Shown one piece after another: positions 44,161 to 55,600 of a DNA stretch of 64,000 nucleotides. Numbering within the stretch: the stretch's first letter is position 1; the number at the start of each line of letters is the position of its first letter. A program made the translations under genes and the position numbers. The stretch covers positions 340,194,966-340,258,965 of the forward strand of contig NC_085140.1 of NCBI RefSeq assembly GCF_024139115.2, in the 5' to 3' direction. This stretch comes from Armigeres subalbatus. Lineage: Eukaryota; Arthropoda; Insecta; Diptera; Culicidae. Below the pieces are notes generated by a model, which made no database searches, had not been told where the DNA came from, and saw only the letters and a list, made by a program, of their open reading frames with translations.

Positions 44161-45585
44161 TTTTAATTGATTAAAGAATGAAATGGTGAATCAGAACATT
44201 AAATTTTGGTTTTTGTAAACCAGAAATCATTACATTGTTTACAAGAGCAAAGATCTGGTTCTTAAAAATCATTTAGCTTATCAAATGATAAACACGTTTA
44301 TTCTTTGTACTTCTTAAATGAGTTGAATAAAGACCATCAATAGATTCTCTTACATGTTCATAGAGATACCTATAATATCCCATTTTTTAAAATAATGTCT
44401 TCCTTTTCTTTTAGGAAGCTTTACGATCTTTTTACGACTATGCACAACACGAACACTTTGAATAGTAGTGTTCATTTGGAAAATCAATCTTTTCATAGGT
44501 ATTGAAATTTTCTTCAAATGCAGATCACCTCATCGTCGAAGAACGCACTACATTATTCCCGATGAGCTATATCCGAAGCCATTACTGATGGTGATTATTA
44601 TGGGTGTAATACGAGTGTTCAAACGCCTTATAACGATGATGGTCAAATCGTGGGCCATTTGGACGAGTCGAGTAGTGGATAGCAAGCGTAGAAACGATGC
44701 AGGTGGGCGGTGTGGTGGTGCTCGTATACTATATCCAACTACGGCCGAAAGAGAAACGTTTCACCCTGAACCTTTTTCACCTCCACCTAGCCAGCGCTGC
44801 CGCCCGTGTAGGAAGGTTTCACCTCGTGCTATGCTGGCTCACTTAGCGCACATTTGTTTGGTCTTTTGTTGCTGTGTTCTGTCGTTGTTGTAGATGCAGC
44901 AACAGCAGCAGCTGATCTACTACCGTTCGAGTGGAGCTTTGGTCCGATAGAGTGTTTATATGTAGGTTGGCTTTATAGTGAACGATGTTGTATAAACGAA
45001 TTAGATTGTAGGTCAATCGATGCTTGGTTTGGTCTCCTTGGTGCTGCCGAGTTATGTGACTCTGAGCGTTTAGATCATGAACTATTCTTGCTATCAGTCT
45101 TTGTAGGAGTAGATGATGTTGATGATGTCGTTATGGTAGAGCTAATTTATTGAATTTTCTATGATACTGATGATGTCAGTTATTAACAGGGTTCTGTTTA
45201 ACTATCTCAGTAAATGCCTATAGAAGATATTCACTTATCGGTTAATAACTACTACATTGAACTAGCAGAACACACCTGCTGCGTTGCTCTGGTCCGAACC
45301 ATTTGCTCTGAACCATCCGAACCAGCGCCGCAATCGGTTTATGTACGATCCTTCTAGATTTCTTTACAACTCATCAACTTTTTCGCATTTTCGTGATGCT
45401 CGAACTATCCCAGAGGGAATACTTGTCTTTCTCTATTATATGAAGACGACAGAACTCAAGACGAATCGAATTGCAAATCGGTCAGCCCGTTCGTGAGTTA
45501 TATTGCCTCCAAGGAGATGCAAACTAATTTTTTATATATTGATAACAGAAGAGGTATGGTAGTTGATGAAGGAGACGTTGTTCTG
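44161..45585. other. No confident gene; two overlapping open frames
   Basis: Plus frames at 44468-44893 (141 codons) and 44854-45153 (99 codons) overlap. The second begins MFGLLLLCSVVVVDAATAAA, which looks like a signal peptide and is followed by five cysteines, but the region is rich in GTTGTTG and CAGCAG words and I recognise no family. GC content at 44690-44850 is higher than in the surroundings. Confidence 0.25.
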
Positions 45586-45587
45586 TA

Positions 45588-46101
45588 GGGGAGACTGGGG
45601 AGACTTGATCCTCTTTTCTCATATCCGATGTATAACAGCCAAAACTGAATACTTTCGCGATTTTCGCACAGACTCTCTACGAAATATATGATTTAACTTT
45701 ATTGATGTCTGAGAATTATTGTTGTTATTGATACACAATCGATTTTTTGGAGAGCTGTCAAAAAATCGAATTTTAAAATAGTCTGTGCGAAATGACCCCA
45801 CCCCCTCAAAGAACTTGCTTTGATAAAAGTTAGAAGATATTTTTCCTTCAAAAAACGCAGATTTTGCGACTTGTAGTGCGTAACGATTTTCAATATGGAA
45901 TTTGACAGCGCGTGCAATCTTAGAATTTGGGGAGACTTGATCCCCTTTCTACTATATCTACTCAATAAATATGTGTGTTCGAACCAACGCTTCATCAAAG
46001 CTGTCAAATCTACTCAAGAATAATCGCCTGAGCACAAGTTTTTTTTTTATTTTTTCGCCAAATTTTTGTATGGGTAACAAATGAAGGACCAAGTGTCCCC
46101 A
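45588..46101. mobile_element. Candidate MITE with GGGGAGACTTGATCC ends
   Basis: The left end has GGGGAGACTGGGGAGACTTG and the right end, inverted, TGGGGACACTTGGTCC. An internal copy GGGGAGACTTGATCCCC lies at about 45930. TA precedes the left end at 45586. Non-coding. Confidence 0.45.
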
Positions 46102-46528
46102 TATTGACGCAACAACATGAATTCAAAATATCCTAAAATTGTGATCGAATGTTGACATTTTGACCAGTACAGATCATTTAGCATATTTATGGCTTTGTGC
46201 TTTGTTAGGAGAAGTTGTTAAAATTTTGCTAGGTCCCTATAAATATCAAACCGTCCTGCAGAATCTATACGGGTGTCAATCCAAAATATAACTCACCACA
46301 TAACGATCATTAGTTTAGGGCATAGCTTCCCAAAGTGGTTCCCATTCCCATGACATCTACGTACATATATAAGCTTCGCATGAGATTGGCAATTTGCCGA
46401 ATTTCAAATAGTTGATCTGAATATAAAAGTTTAATTTATTTTGCAACTAAAATTTGTATTGTAAAATGTGATTGTCAGGATACTTTTTGACCTAGGTATT
46501 CTGTTTGTTTGTTCATAAATCCATGGCA

Positions 46529-47200
46529 ATAATTATAACATTACCGCTGGTTTTACACGGTTTTACATACAAAATGGTCATGTTTGAGGATCAATATCTC
46601 GATTTCAACCCGAGCAGGAGCGACGACCTCTATTACAAAAATTGGTATGAACTAGCCGTGCGTAAGAGGTAAAATACCAAAATATAATACCAAGAACTGA
46701 TATGCAGAATACTTGAGGAATAACATGTTTAGGTGTTTCAATACCAAACGAATAATAATTTGTTATGCAATTGGTATTGAAATAAAATTTTATAACAGAG
46801 TATGTTATGGCTCTAGTATTGTGCATATAAATTTTTGGTACTATTTCTTGGTATTTTACCTCTTATGCAGGGCTAGTTCATAACAGAAAATGGGATCAAT
46901 AACAGAATTAGGTATCATTGAGCAAATTTCTCCTGCTTGGGTAGCGATTAAATTAAAGACATATTTTGCATCCCAGCCTAAAATGACCTGAATTTTAATT
47001 TAATGATTGTTATTTATATGCATGTTTATTGAAAAGGCATGTTTTAGTTTGTATGGAGCCCCATATATCATTAATTGGAAATTCAGGTCATTTTAGGCTG
47101 GGATGCAAAAAAATTCCCTGATCTAATAGCTATAATCGAGATATTGATCCTTAAACATGACCATTTTGTATGTAAAACTAGCGTAGCGTTATAATTATTT
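46529..47200. mobile_element. Inverted-repeat element split by a nested MITE
   Basis: The left arm (AATAATTATAAC, TTTTACATACAAAATGGTC, GGATCAATATCTCGAT) is matched in inverse at 47120-47200. The inner arms TGCATCCCAGCCTAAAATGACC (about 46968) and GGTCATTTTAGGCTGGGATGC (about 47087) continue the pairing. Removing the MITE at 46607-46943 restores one continuous inverted repeat of roughly 110-bp arms. Confidence 0.8.
46607..46943. mobile_element. Nested MITE with ACCCGAGCAGGAG ends
   Basis: The left end ACCCGAGCAGGAG and right end (inverted) TACCCAAGCAGGAG agree. The interior has many AATACCAA and TTGGTATT words in inverse orientation and GAGGTAAAATACC / GGTATTTTACCTC pairs. It lies inside the left half of the 46529-47200 element. 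Confidence 0.75.
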
Positions 47201-47322
47201 CAGTCGATAACAAAACACTGAAAAAGTTTTCAAGTAGAAAACGAAATACGTATCTGTTGATATACATAAGTGAATATAGCGAAAGTAAATGGAAGTTTGA
47301 AGTATTTTAACCTTATTTCACG

Positions 47323-47800
47323 CCGTTGATGATCGGTGGAGTGACGTCGGCGTGAACTGAACTTATTTCATGCATTGAAACTTCTACGAAATTTCTCGGG
47401 AAGTTCCTCCAGGACTTCCTCCGGAAGCTCCTCTAGGAATTCCTCTGGAAGTTTCTACAGGAATTCCTCCAGGAAGTTCATCCAGAAAGTTCCTCCGGAA
47501 GTTCTTCCAGGAAGTTCCTCCAGGAATTCCTCCGGAAGTTCCTTCGGACGTTCCTTCTGGAATTCCTCCGGACGTGCCTCTAGGAATTCTTCCGGAGATT
47601 CCTCCAAGAATTCCTCCGGAAAGTTCTCCAAGAATTCCTCCGGACTTTCCTCCAGGAATTCCTCCGAATGCTCCTTCTGGAATTCCTCCGGACGTGCCTC
47701 CAATAATTCCTCCGGACATGCCTCCAGGAATTCCTCCGGAAGCTCCTCCAGGAAGTCCTCTGGAAGATTTTCCAAGAATTCCCAGCCTTGACAAAACTCC
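47323..47800. repeat. Satellite-B-like block with element-like head
   Basis: The head (CGCCGTTGATGATCGGTGG, AGTGACGTCGGCGTG, CATGCATTGAAAC) is a diverged copy of the head at 54243-54310. It is followed by 24-bp units of GGAATTCCTCCGGAAGTTCC type at 47390-47790. Six-frame openness gives frames of 60-138 codons, which are artefacts. The shared head suggests that this repeat moves or amplifies as a defined unit. Confidence 0.8.
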
Positions 47801-47904
47801 TCACACTCGCTGGAGTCAAATAAAATCATCATCAGCGAAATGCTGCCTTCGCATCCTCACAATTGAGTGGAAGCTTAAAAAAGCAGTGGTACAAAAAAAC
47901 AGAA

Positions 47905-48049
47905 GGGGTATACACTTAACAGCGTAGGTTGCTGGGTATCTGATTATAGAAATGTTTCACACTCAATCACAAGGGACATATTTCAAATCGCCTGTGAAAC
48001 ATTTCCATAAACAGATACACAGCAACCTACGCCGTTAAGTGAATCCCCC
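47905..48049. mobile_element. Palindromic MITE (145 bp)
   Basis: GGGGTATACACTTAACAGCG, TAGGTTGCTG and ATGTTTCACA in the left half pair with TGTGAAACAT, CAGCAACCTA and CGCCGTTAAGTGAATCCCC in the right half. Short central loop, non-coding. Confidence 0.85.
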
Positions 48050-48148
48050 TAGAGTTATGAAAAGCAAAAAAAAATGTGGTATTGTTTATTTACATTTGCT
48101 TCATACTACATGCAGAGGAGGCGCGATGCACCGCATATTACCCCCCTG

Positions 48149-48730
48149 GTTGTTTGTCACTTAATTTCGATGAACCTTGCTAAACATTTCAAAATTCCAG
48201 AGCCTGCTGTGGATTTATTTGCTTATTTAGAAAAGAAATTCCAAAAAAAGAAAATTTGATCAGTAATTGTACTTTATCAACAATTTTTCTATTTATTATA
48301 ATTCAAAATCAAGGATAATACACGATTCGTGGCGGTGATCCTGTTAGAAAACATGATTTCTGGCGCTTAATCGCGGAAAAAAAGGCAATATGATAGTATT
48401 TTTCACATATGTCGTTTATGCGACAGGTCAGATTCGGACAGGTGTTTTAATCAGCAATGGACAGAACAATTTATGCCCTTTCATACAAATACTATTCCAA
48501 AAACATGATTTTCGATGATTTTTCAAATTTGAATCTTTCAGTAAAATTGTGTATTTTGCTATTATCCTTGATTTTGAATAATATTATATAGTAAAATTGT
48601 TAATGAAGTGCAATTACTGTTCAAATTTCATTGTTTGGTTTTTCTTTTCTAAATAACCAAATAAATCATCACAGCAGGCTCTGGAATTTTGTTTTTTCCC
48701 AAGGTTCATCAAAATTAAGTGACAAACAAC
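48149..48730. mobile_element. Long inverted-repeat element (about 180-bp arms)
   Basis: The left arm (GTTGTTTGTCACTTAATTT, AAAATTCCAGAGCCTGCTGTG, TTATTTAGAAAAGAAA, ATTCAAAATCAAGGATAATA) is matched in inverse at 48555-48730. The centre (48320-48540) is unpaired. No coding frame apart from the tail of an unrecognised 61-codon frame. Confidence 0.85.
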
Positions 48731-49079
48731 TTCTCTGAAGAAATCACACTTTGAAAACGCTGTTTGGCCAATTTGGCGTATGGGACTTTTATGTGAATAT
48801 CCCCAAAAGTGGTGAATATCAAAATATCGGCATTAATGTATATTGAAACTTCACTAAAGACACCCACGGTCCATTTCATCATTTCACTGACTGAGAGGTT
48901 TTTCCATGTTTGGACAAGGGCTGCCCCAGTGTGAGATGGTGCAAGTTAGACTAGACATACAACGACAAACAACAAAAATATTTTACCCTTGAAAAAGACA
49001 CAATCCCCGTGTTGAAACGTCAGGTAAATTCGCTGTAAACATGTAAAACTGATTAGCCGTTCAAAAAATATTATTCCTC
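48731..49079. other. No gene; second GAAACGTC hairpin segment at 48985-49025
   Basis: CCCTTGAAAAAGACAC, AATCCCC, GTGTTGAAACGTCAGG at about 48986-49024 forms a small stem (ACAC/GTGT) before GAAACGTC, like the segment at 26805-26885. The rest is unremarkable. Confidence 0.35.
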
Positions 49080-49490
49080 CATGTTCCACCAGAAATTCTT
49101 TCATATGTACCTCCGGAAGTTCCTCCAGGGATTTCTCCCAAGGTTCCTCCTGGAATTTCTCCGAATATTCCTCCATAAATTCCTTCGGATGTACATCCGA
49201 AAGTTCCTCGAGGAATTTATCCGAAGGTTCCTCCAGAAATTTCTCCGAATAATCCTCCAGGAATTTATCTGGAAGAATGTCTGGAAGAATGTCTTCTGGA
49301 GCCTCTCCAGAAGTTCCTCTGGAAGTTTCACCAGAAGCTCCTCCACAATATATTGGAATCTCTTTTGGGAGTCTGCTCGAAGTTCCACTAGAAGTTAATG
49401 CCTCCAGAAATTCTTTCAATAATGTTTTTGAGAAATATCATCAAAAAACCAGTGAAATTCTTCCAAAAATTCTCCCTGCTCCGTAGATCT
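49080..49490. repeat. Satellite-B-like block, diverged
   Basis: Units of CTCCGGAAGTTCCTCCAGG / ATTTCTCCGAATATTCCTC type with 24-bp spacing still visible. Frames of 70-157 codons on both strands are artefacts of the stop-free repeat. Confidence 0.8.
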
Positions 49491-49739
49491 CCGTTACTCA
49501 GGCCATCCGCTCCCAGTCGAACCAATCCTCGAGCACGGCGACACGCCACATCGTCCTTTACGCCCAAATGTCAAGATGACCAGCTTAAATTCCCTGATCT
49601 CGAATCCATCCTTAAATATTGTACGAGTACGCTGGCTCCTACCCCTCTATTACTAACTGAAAAAAATGACATTGATTGTATTTATCACAAAGAAACATGG
49701 CTCCGGTAAGTGTTATACACGCCTGAGCCTACCAAATAA

Positions 49740-51130
49740 ACGAACTTGAAAAAAAATTCCTCCGCAAACTCTTTCAGGAATTTTTGTGTGAACTCCTTAG
49801 GAATTTTCCCCGATTACCTCCTGAGAAATTCTACTTGCGTGCCTCATGAAATTATCCATGATTTTCCCCCAGGAGTTCTCTTCATGGATTACTTCGAGAG
49901 CTCTCCTAAAATCCCCATTGAATTACTTCCGAAATTCACAATGAATTTCTCCCTGCTTGAATTCTTTTAGAAATGTCTCCCGGAGTAATTCCAGAAATTC
50001 TCAATTCTTTGGCAAATTCCTCCAGAAAATCATCCGCGTATTCCTTCAGAAATTCTTTCTGAAATTCCTCCAGCAATTGAACCGGAATCTGCTTAATTTA
50101 TTTCCCCAAATACCTCCAATAATGCCCCGGGAAGTCGTTCTAGAATTCGTTAGATGTCCCTTCAGGAATTCTTCCCAAATCCGGTTATTGCTTCACGAAT
50201 TCACACGGAAATTTTTGCAAGAACTATTTCAGAAAGTTCTATTAGAATCCTCCAAGAATTTATAATTCCTTTGGTAGTAATTTTGAAAAAATAATTTGGA
50301 CAAAAAATTCCCCTTGTTCTTGGAAACAAATATTTTCTAATCATTCTGACCTATATTCATTTTGAATTTGAGTCAGTTGCTAATAACTAATAGAGAAAAT
50401 GAAGTTGTATGCAAAAATTAATGAAACAGAGCATTGTTTTCGGTAATTCAGCAGAAATGGATCGATTGCATCATATTCCTTCGAAATCGATAGTAAAACT
50501 GAAATCCTTATGCATGTCAATTTTTCAGTGAAATCAGTCCTAAAAGCTTTCGATCACATACCGTAGTCGAACAATTATAGAAAAAATCAATAATGGTCAT
50601 CCCAAAGACAAACGAGCAAAAAGAAGCCAGCTTACGGCAGAATATGAAAATGAAAATAAAAAATATAAACAAGATATGCACTGACGGAGCAAAGCTGGGG
50701 CGCGATGGGCCCGTGACCTACCAAATCGAATATTCTCCTTAAAATTTAATTGTATACGCCAAAACTCCCTTGAAAAAATGTTTCTTCGAAAATTCTATTG
50801 GAAATTCTTTTAAAAATTCCTGTAAGAATTCCTTCGGAAATAATTTTAGCAATTCCTTTAAAAAAAATTTTGCAAAACCTTTAAGGTTTTGCTTTGGAAA
50901 TTTGTTTGAGAACTCATTCTGAAATTTCTCCCGAATTTTTTTCAATAATTTCTTTCGAAATCCTTCAGAAATTCCTCTCACTCCAGGACTGCCATCCAAG
51001 AATAATTTAGAAAATTACGCCATTAGCTCCTTTTGTCATTCCTCCAGAGATTCTTTCAAAAAATCCTCCTAAAGGTCTTTGTAAATTCATCCGGATATTC
51101 CTTCGGAACTTCCTCTTGCGTTTAGTGAAA
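49740..51130. repeat. Old satellite-B-like DNA, strongly diverged
   Basis: GAAATTCCTCC, GGAATTTCTCC and AGGAATTC words at irregular spacing in 49750-50270, and again 50740-51120, separated by unique-looking sequence at 50280-50730. No gene. Confidence 0.6.
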
Positions 51131-52130
51131 CCATATAAAATTCCTTTCAAGTACCTTAAAAGTACCAGGGCAAGTTCTGACTGCCATTCCCGGAAAATTG
51201 CAGCTCTACTAAAAGCAATTCCTGTCATTCTTTATCTTTCGCCCTTTGCAAAATCCAAATCGCCCTTTGTAAAATGTTGAATAAGCATAATGGTTATGAA
51301 AAGTCTATGAAACACCCGTTTTAATTTTCTGCATTTTGGTCGCTTGAAATTGTTTCGCAAAAACATTAGGAAAAAGATCCAAACTTCTGAAAATAAATTT
51401 AAAAAATTTCCCTCATCCAGACATGAATGCAACCCTCATCATGTTTCAACTTCATTCTAGTTTTGAGACTTCATGGTCTAGTTTTGATATTCTTAATCTT
51501 CTTTTCCTCGTAGTGAGCACTGGCTCTTAAAAAAATAAAACCTAGAGCATGTAAACATTTTGTAATACCACCTTTCACTTCCCCAGTCCCCTTTTTCTCC
51601 AATCGATGAGTTAATGAACCATCTTGAAAAGTAATCCGTGTGGTCACAAGTAGGAGGTAATCAATCTGATAAATTTTTAGCGTAGTGCGCTCTCGAGAAT
51701 TTGGTCCCTAAAAATTGAGGGCTGATTTTGGGGCAAGTTGAAACGATGTATGTATAAAAATAATTTCAGTATTCAAAATACTTTTTAAAAAAGTTTGGTA
51801 AGTTTGCTTATTTTTTAAGTATAATCTTTGGCCCGAATTAGTAAATACCGTAAACGGATTCAAAAAAGTGATTGTTTCACAGCACTTTAAAGTTCACCTT
51901 TGCAAAAAAAACCGTTACATCTTCCATCAGAAATTCTTGGAATGCAAAATTGCAAAAAAATTGAATTAAAAGCTACATCTTATAATTCCATTCTTTTGCA
52001 ATTTTGAATTCCAAGAATTTCTTCCAAGAGTTTCAGAAGAGATTTCTTAAGAAATCACTGGAAGAGTTTGTTTGAGAAAATCCTGGAATAATTACGTACG
52101 ATTTTTTTTTTTTTTTCAAATGAAGGGGTT
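51131..52130. other. No recognised gene
   Basis: AT-rich. A short inverted pair (CAGAAATTCTTGGAATGC and GAATTCCAAGAATTTCTTCC) lies at 51926-52025. Otherwise nothing is recognised. Confidence 0.4.
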
Positions 52131-52267
52131 CCTTTTTCAATTTCGGCAGGAATTCCTGAAGCAATTTCGAAAGAATTCATGAAGAAATTTCAAAAAAGGA
52201 TTCTTCTAAAGAAATTCTGTAAGGTTTTCCTGAAACAATTTACGTATGTATTTTTGAAGGAATTTCT
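52131..52267. repeat. Diverged satellite-B-like monomers
   Basis: Short run of AGGAATTCCTGAAGCAATTTC-type units leading into segment A at 52268. Confidence 0.55.
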
Positions 52268-52922
52268 CAACAGGTTCCGAAGGAATTCCAAACAAATTTC
52301 CAATGGAATTTACAAATTTCTAAAAGAATTACCAAAGGAATTTCTAAAAGAATTTCGGAAAAAAAAATCTTAAAAGAATTTGCAAAGGAATTCTTAAAGG
52401 AATCTCTAGAAGCATTTCCGAGGGAATTTCTAAACGAATTTCAGAAAAAAAAATCGAAAATAGTGAAAACTTTCCCAGGATTTTCTGAAGGACTTCTCCA
52501 AAAAACAATTCCAAAAAACAATACTTCCGGATATATTGCTGGAGGAACTATCGGATGAATTGTTGAAGGAACTTCCGGAGGAATTTCTGAAGGAGCTTCT
52601 CGAGGAATTCCTGCAGGAACTTTCAGAGTAATTCTTAGAGGATCTTCCGGAGGATTTTCTGGAAGAGCTTGCGAAGGAATTTCTGGAGGAAATCCTGGAG
52701 GAACTTGCGGAGGAATTCCTAGAGGAACTTGCAGAGGAATTCCTGGAGAAAATGCCGATGGAATTCCTGGAGAATTTCCGGAGGAATTCTTAGAGGAACT
52801 TCCGGATGAATTCTTGGAAGAATTCCTGAAGAAACATCGGAATAAATTCTGGAAAACGTCTAATGCACGAAATCGATGCATGCCGACTCACTCCGCCGTC
52901 AATCACCAGCGGCGCGACGCCA
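52268..52922 (+). repeat. Segments A (52268-52510) and B (52522-52922), copy 1
   Basis: A is A-rich satellite-B-like DNA beginning CAACAGGTTCCGAAGG. B is a better-ordered 24-bp array ending in a unique head, TCTAATGCACGAAATCG then GGCGCGACGCC. Both recur inverted at 54001-54618 but in the swapped order (see finding). Frames up to 146 codons inside B are repeat artefacts. Confidence 0.85.
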
Positions 52923-54000
52923 CCCCGCCACCACCGCTGGCTGGAAATGATCTATCATGCCACCACCGATAAAATTTCAATCGGCCCACAGGTCTAGATT
53001 GACTAACAAGTGAAATCCTGTATGGAATTCTCGAACAAACTTCTAAGGTATCCTAGGAAGAACCCTTGGGAGAAACTGCTCAGTGAGAAGAGGAATCTTA
53101 GAGGGAGCTCCTGATTGAATTTCTAGTGGAATACAGGAATGAATTTTTGAAGGAACTCCTGGGAATAGACCATAACGATTATATTGAATAGCTAAGTAAC
53201 TAAAAAAAAAAAACAAAATAAAAATTATTATTTAACCAAGTAAATTTATCATTTTAGTAAAGCTGCTAAACTGAATTAAATAAATAAACATCTTGTCGCA
53301 AGTTCAATTTTAAGAAACACTTTCCCTATGATGGAATTAATTCAAATGAAGGATAAGGATAAGGATTCTTGAAGAAATTCTAAACGATTGTCTGATTCCC
53401 GGATAAATGCGCAAAAGAAGTTTATTTAAGAATTGTTAAATAAATCTGAAGGAATACTTACATAAACGAATTCTTGAAAAAATCCTGAAGGAAGTTCTGA
53501 AGAAACTTCTTGGGGAAACTTCGGAAATTTCTTCCTAGAGTTTCCAAAGGGATTTTTTGAGAAAGTACTGGCAGAGTTCCTCAAATTTTTTTCTAATAAA
53601 TTCCTAAAGGAATTTCCAAAGGTGATCCTAAAACAATTTCCGTAGGTGTTGTAGGGTACTGAAAAAATCCTAAAAGAAGGATCTTTCAAAATTTTCTTAT
53701 GATTCTTCTTTAAATTTTCGAAGGAATAGCCAAAGATATTTCTGGATTTGTCTCCGATGCAATTTCCGGAGGATTTTCAGATGAAAACTCAAGACATTCC
53801 GAAAGAATTCTTGGAAGAATGTCCAAGGCAGGAGAAATTTAAGAATGTCGGAATCTCCTACAGAATTTAGTTTGGGAATTCCGTTTAGAATTTCCCTTTT
53901 AGAAATTCCTTTGGAAATTCTTTTAAGAATTCTTTTAGAAAATTCGTCGAAAATACCTATGGAAAATTCTTTGGGGGATTCTATCAGGACTACCTACGGA
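52923..54000. repeat. Diverged satellite-like DNA between the two A/B copies
   Basis: Mostly GGAATTTC / GAAATTCC words (53040-53170, 53430-53990) with an AT-rich gap at 53170-53340. No gene. Confidence 0.55.
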
Positions 54001-54618
54001 AATTGTTTTTTGGAGAAGTCCTTCAGAAAATCCTGGGAAAGTTCACACTATTTTCGATTTTTTTTTCTAAAATTCGTTTAGAAATTCCCTCGGAAATGCT
54101 TCTAGAGATTCCTTTGAGAATTCCTTTGCAAATTCTTTTAAGATTTTTTTTTCTGAAATTCTTTTAGAAATTCCTTTGGTAATTCTTTTAGAAATTTGTA
54201 AATTCCAATGGAAATTTGTTTGGAATTCCTTCGGAACCTGTTGGCGTCGCGCCGCTGGTGATTGGCGGCGGAGTGAGTCAGCATGCATCGATTTCGTGCA
54301 TTAGACGTTTTTTAGAATTTATTCCGATGTTTCTTCAGGAATTCCTCCGCAAATTCTTCCAAGAATTCATCCGGAAGTTTCTCTAGGAATTCCTCCGGAA
54401 ATTCTCCAGGAATTCCTTCGGCATTTTCTCCAGGAATTCCTCTGCAAGTTCCTCTAGGAATTCCTCCACAAGTTCCTCCAGGATTTCCTCCAGAAATTCC
54501 TTCGCAAGTTCCTCCAGGAATTCCTCCGGAAGATCCTCTAAGAATTACTCTGGAAGTTCCTGCAGGAGTTCCTTCAAAAATTCATCCGGTAGTTCCTTCA
54601 GCAATTTATCCGGAAGTA
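54001..54618 (-). repeat. Segments A' (54001-54240) and B' (54241-54618), inverted copy 2
   Basis: Reverse complement of copy 1 at high identity by eye, about 96% over A. Read on the minus strand the order is B then A, joined directly at CGACGCCAACAGGTTCC. Copy 1 reads A then B. Confidence 0.85.
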
Positions 54619-55600
54619 CCTCCAGGAATTCCTCCTAAAATTCGGCTAGGACTCATAGGAGTTATCCAAGAATTTCTACGTGATTTTTTTCAAAATTTCT
54701 CCCAACATCCATCTTAAATTATTGCCAAGTCTCCGTCAATTCTTTCAAATACTCTCAACAAATTCCATTATTTCCTCTGTAACTTCTTCTGCAATTCACT
54801 TAAGAGTTTCCTTATACAATTTCACTTCTCCTGCCCCAGAACTACCACCAGAAATTCATGAAAGCCCTCGATAACCACCACCTACTAACATTCCATAATT
54901 CCTCCAAGAATTCTCCCGGAAAATTTTAAAGTTTTCTTCGGGAATTATCCCGGAAATTGCTTGAGAAATTCGTCTGCAAATTCATCTGGCTATTTATCCG
55001 GATATACTTCCGAAAATGATGTCAAAACTCTTTCGGAATTACCTCCAAAAATTCCCCTTGAAAATCCTCAGAAGATCCTGCTCTAAAATGTCTGCGGGTT
55101 CTTCCTCTAAAATTTCTTCAAAGGATTTTCCGATAGTTTTTCCAGGAATTTGCAGCAACATTTTAGAACAATAGCCCCGGAAATTCTTCTAGAATCTCTC
55201 CCACGTTTACTTCCAGAAATTACTCCACGAACACTCTCAAAAACTCCCTTCAAAATTACTCCAGAAATCTTATCTTATAAAAATATCAAAAATTTCTTCA
55301 GAAATTACCCGGAAATTAATTTCGGAACTCCCACAGATTTTTTTTAAGCTTTTCTGCTGAAAATTTCTCCAAAAACTACTCCGGAACGTTCCTTTTTTCA
55401 AGAAGAATTTCCTGTGGAATGTTTGTGGGAATATCCGAAGGAGTTCCTGAAGGATTTTCTAGAGAATATCCTAAAGTAATTCCCGAAGAAATTCGCGTTG
55501 GGATTCCTGGTTTGAGTTTCAAGAGGATTTTTTGGATAAATTATTGAAGGAGTTTTCGATGGATTTACTGGAGAAATTCTATGGAGTGGAGTCAGCCCTC
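54619..55600. repeat. Strongly diverged satellite-like DNA
   Basis: AATTTCTTC, GAAATTACTCC and GGAATTCC-like words continue to about 55590 with decreasing regularity. Confidence 0.5.

Noticed and set aside
52441..54288. Proline-rich and Lys/Glu-rich frames in segments A and B
   Set aside because: They are translations of satellite-B-like repeats and appear in several frames at once.
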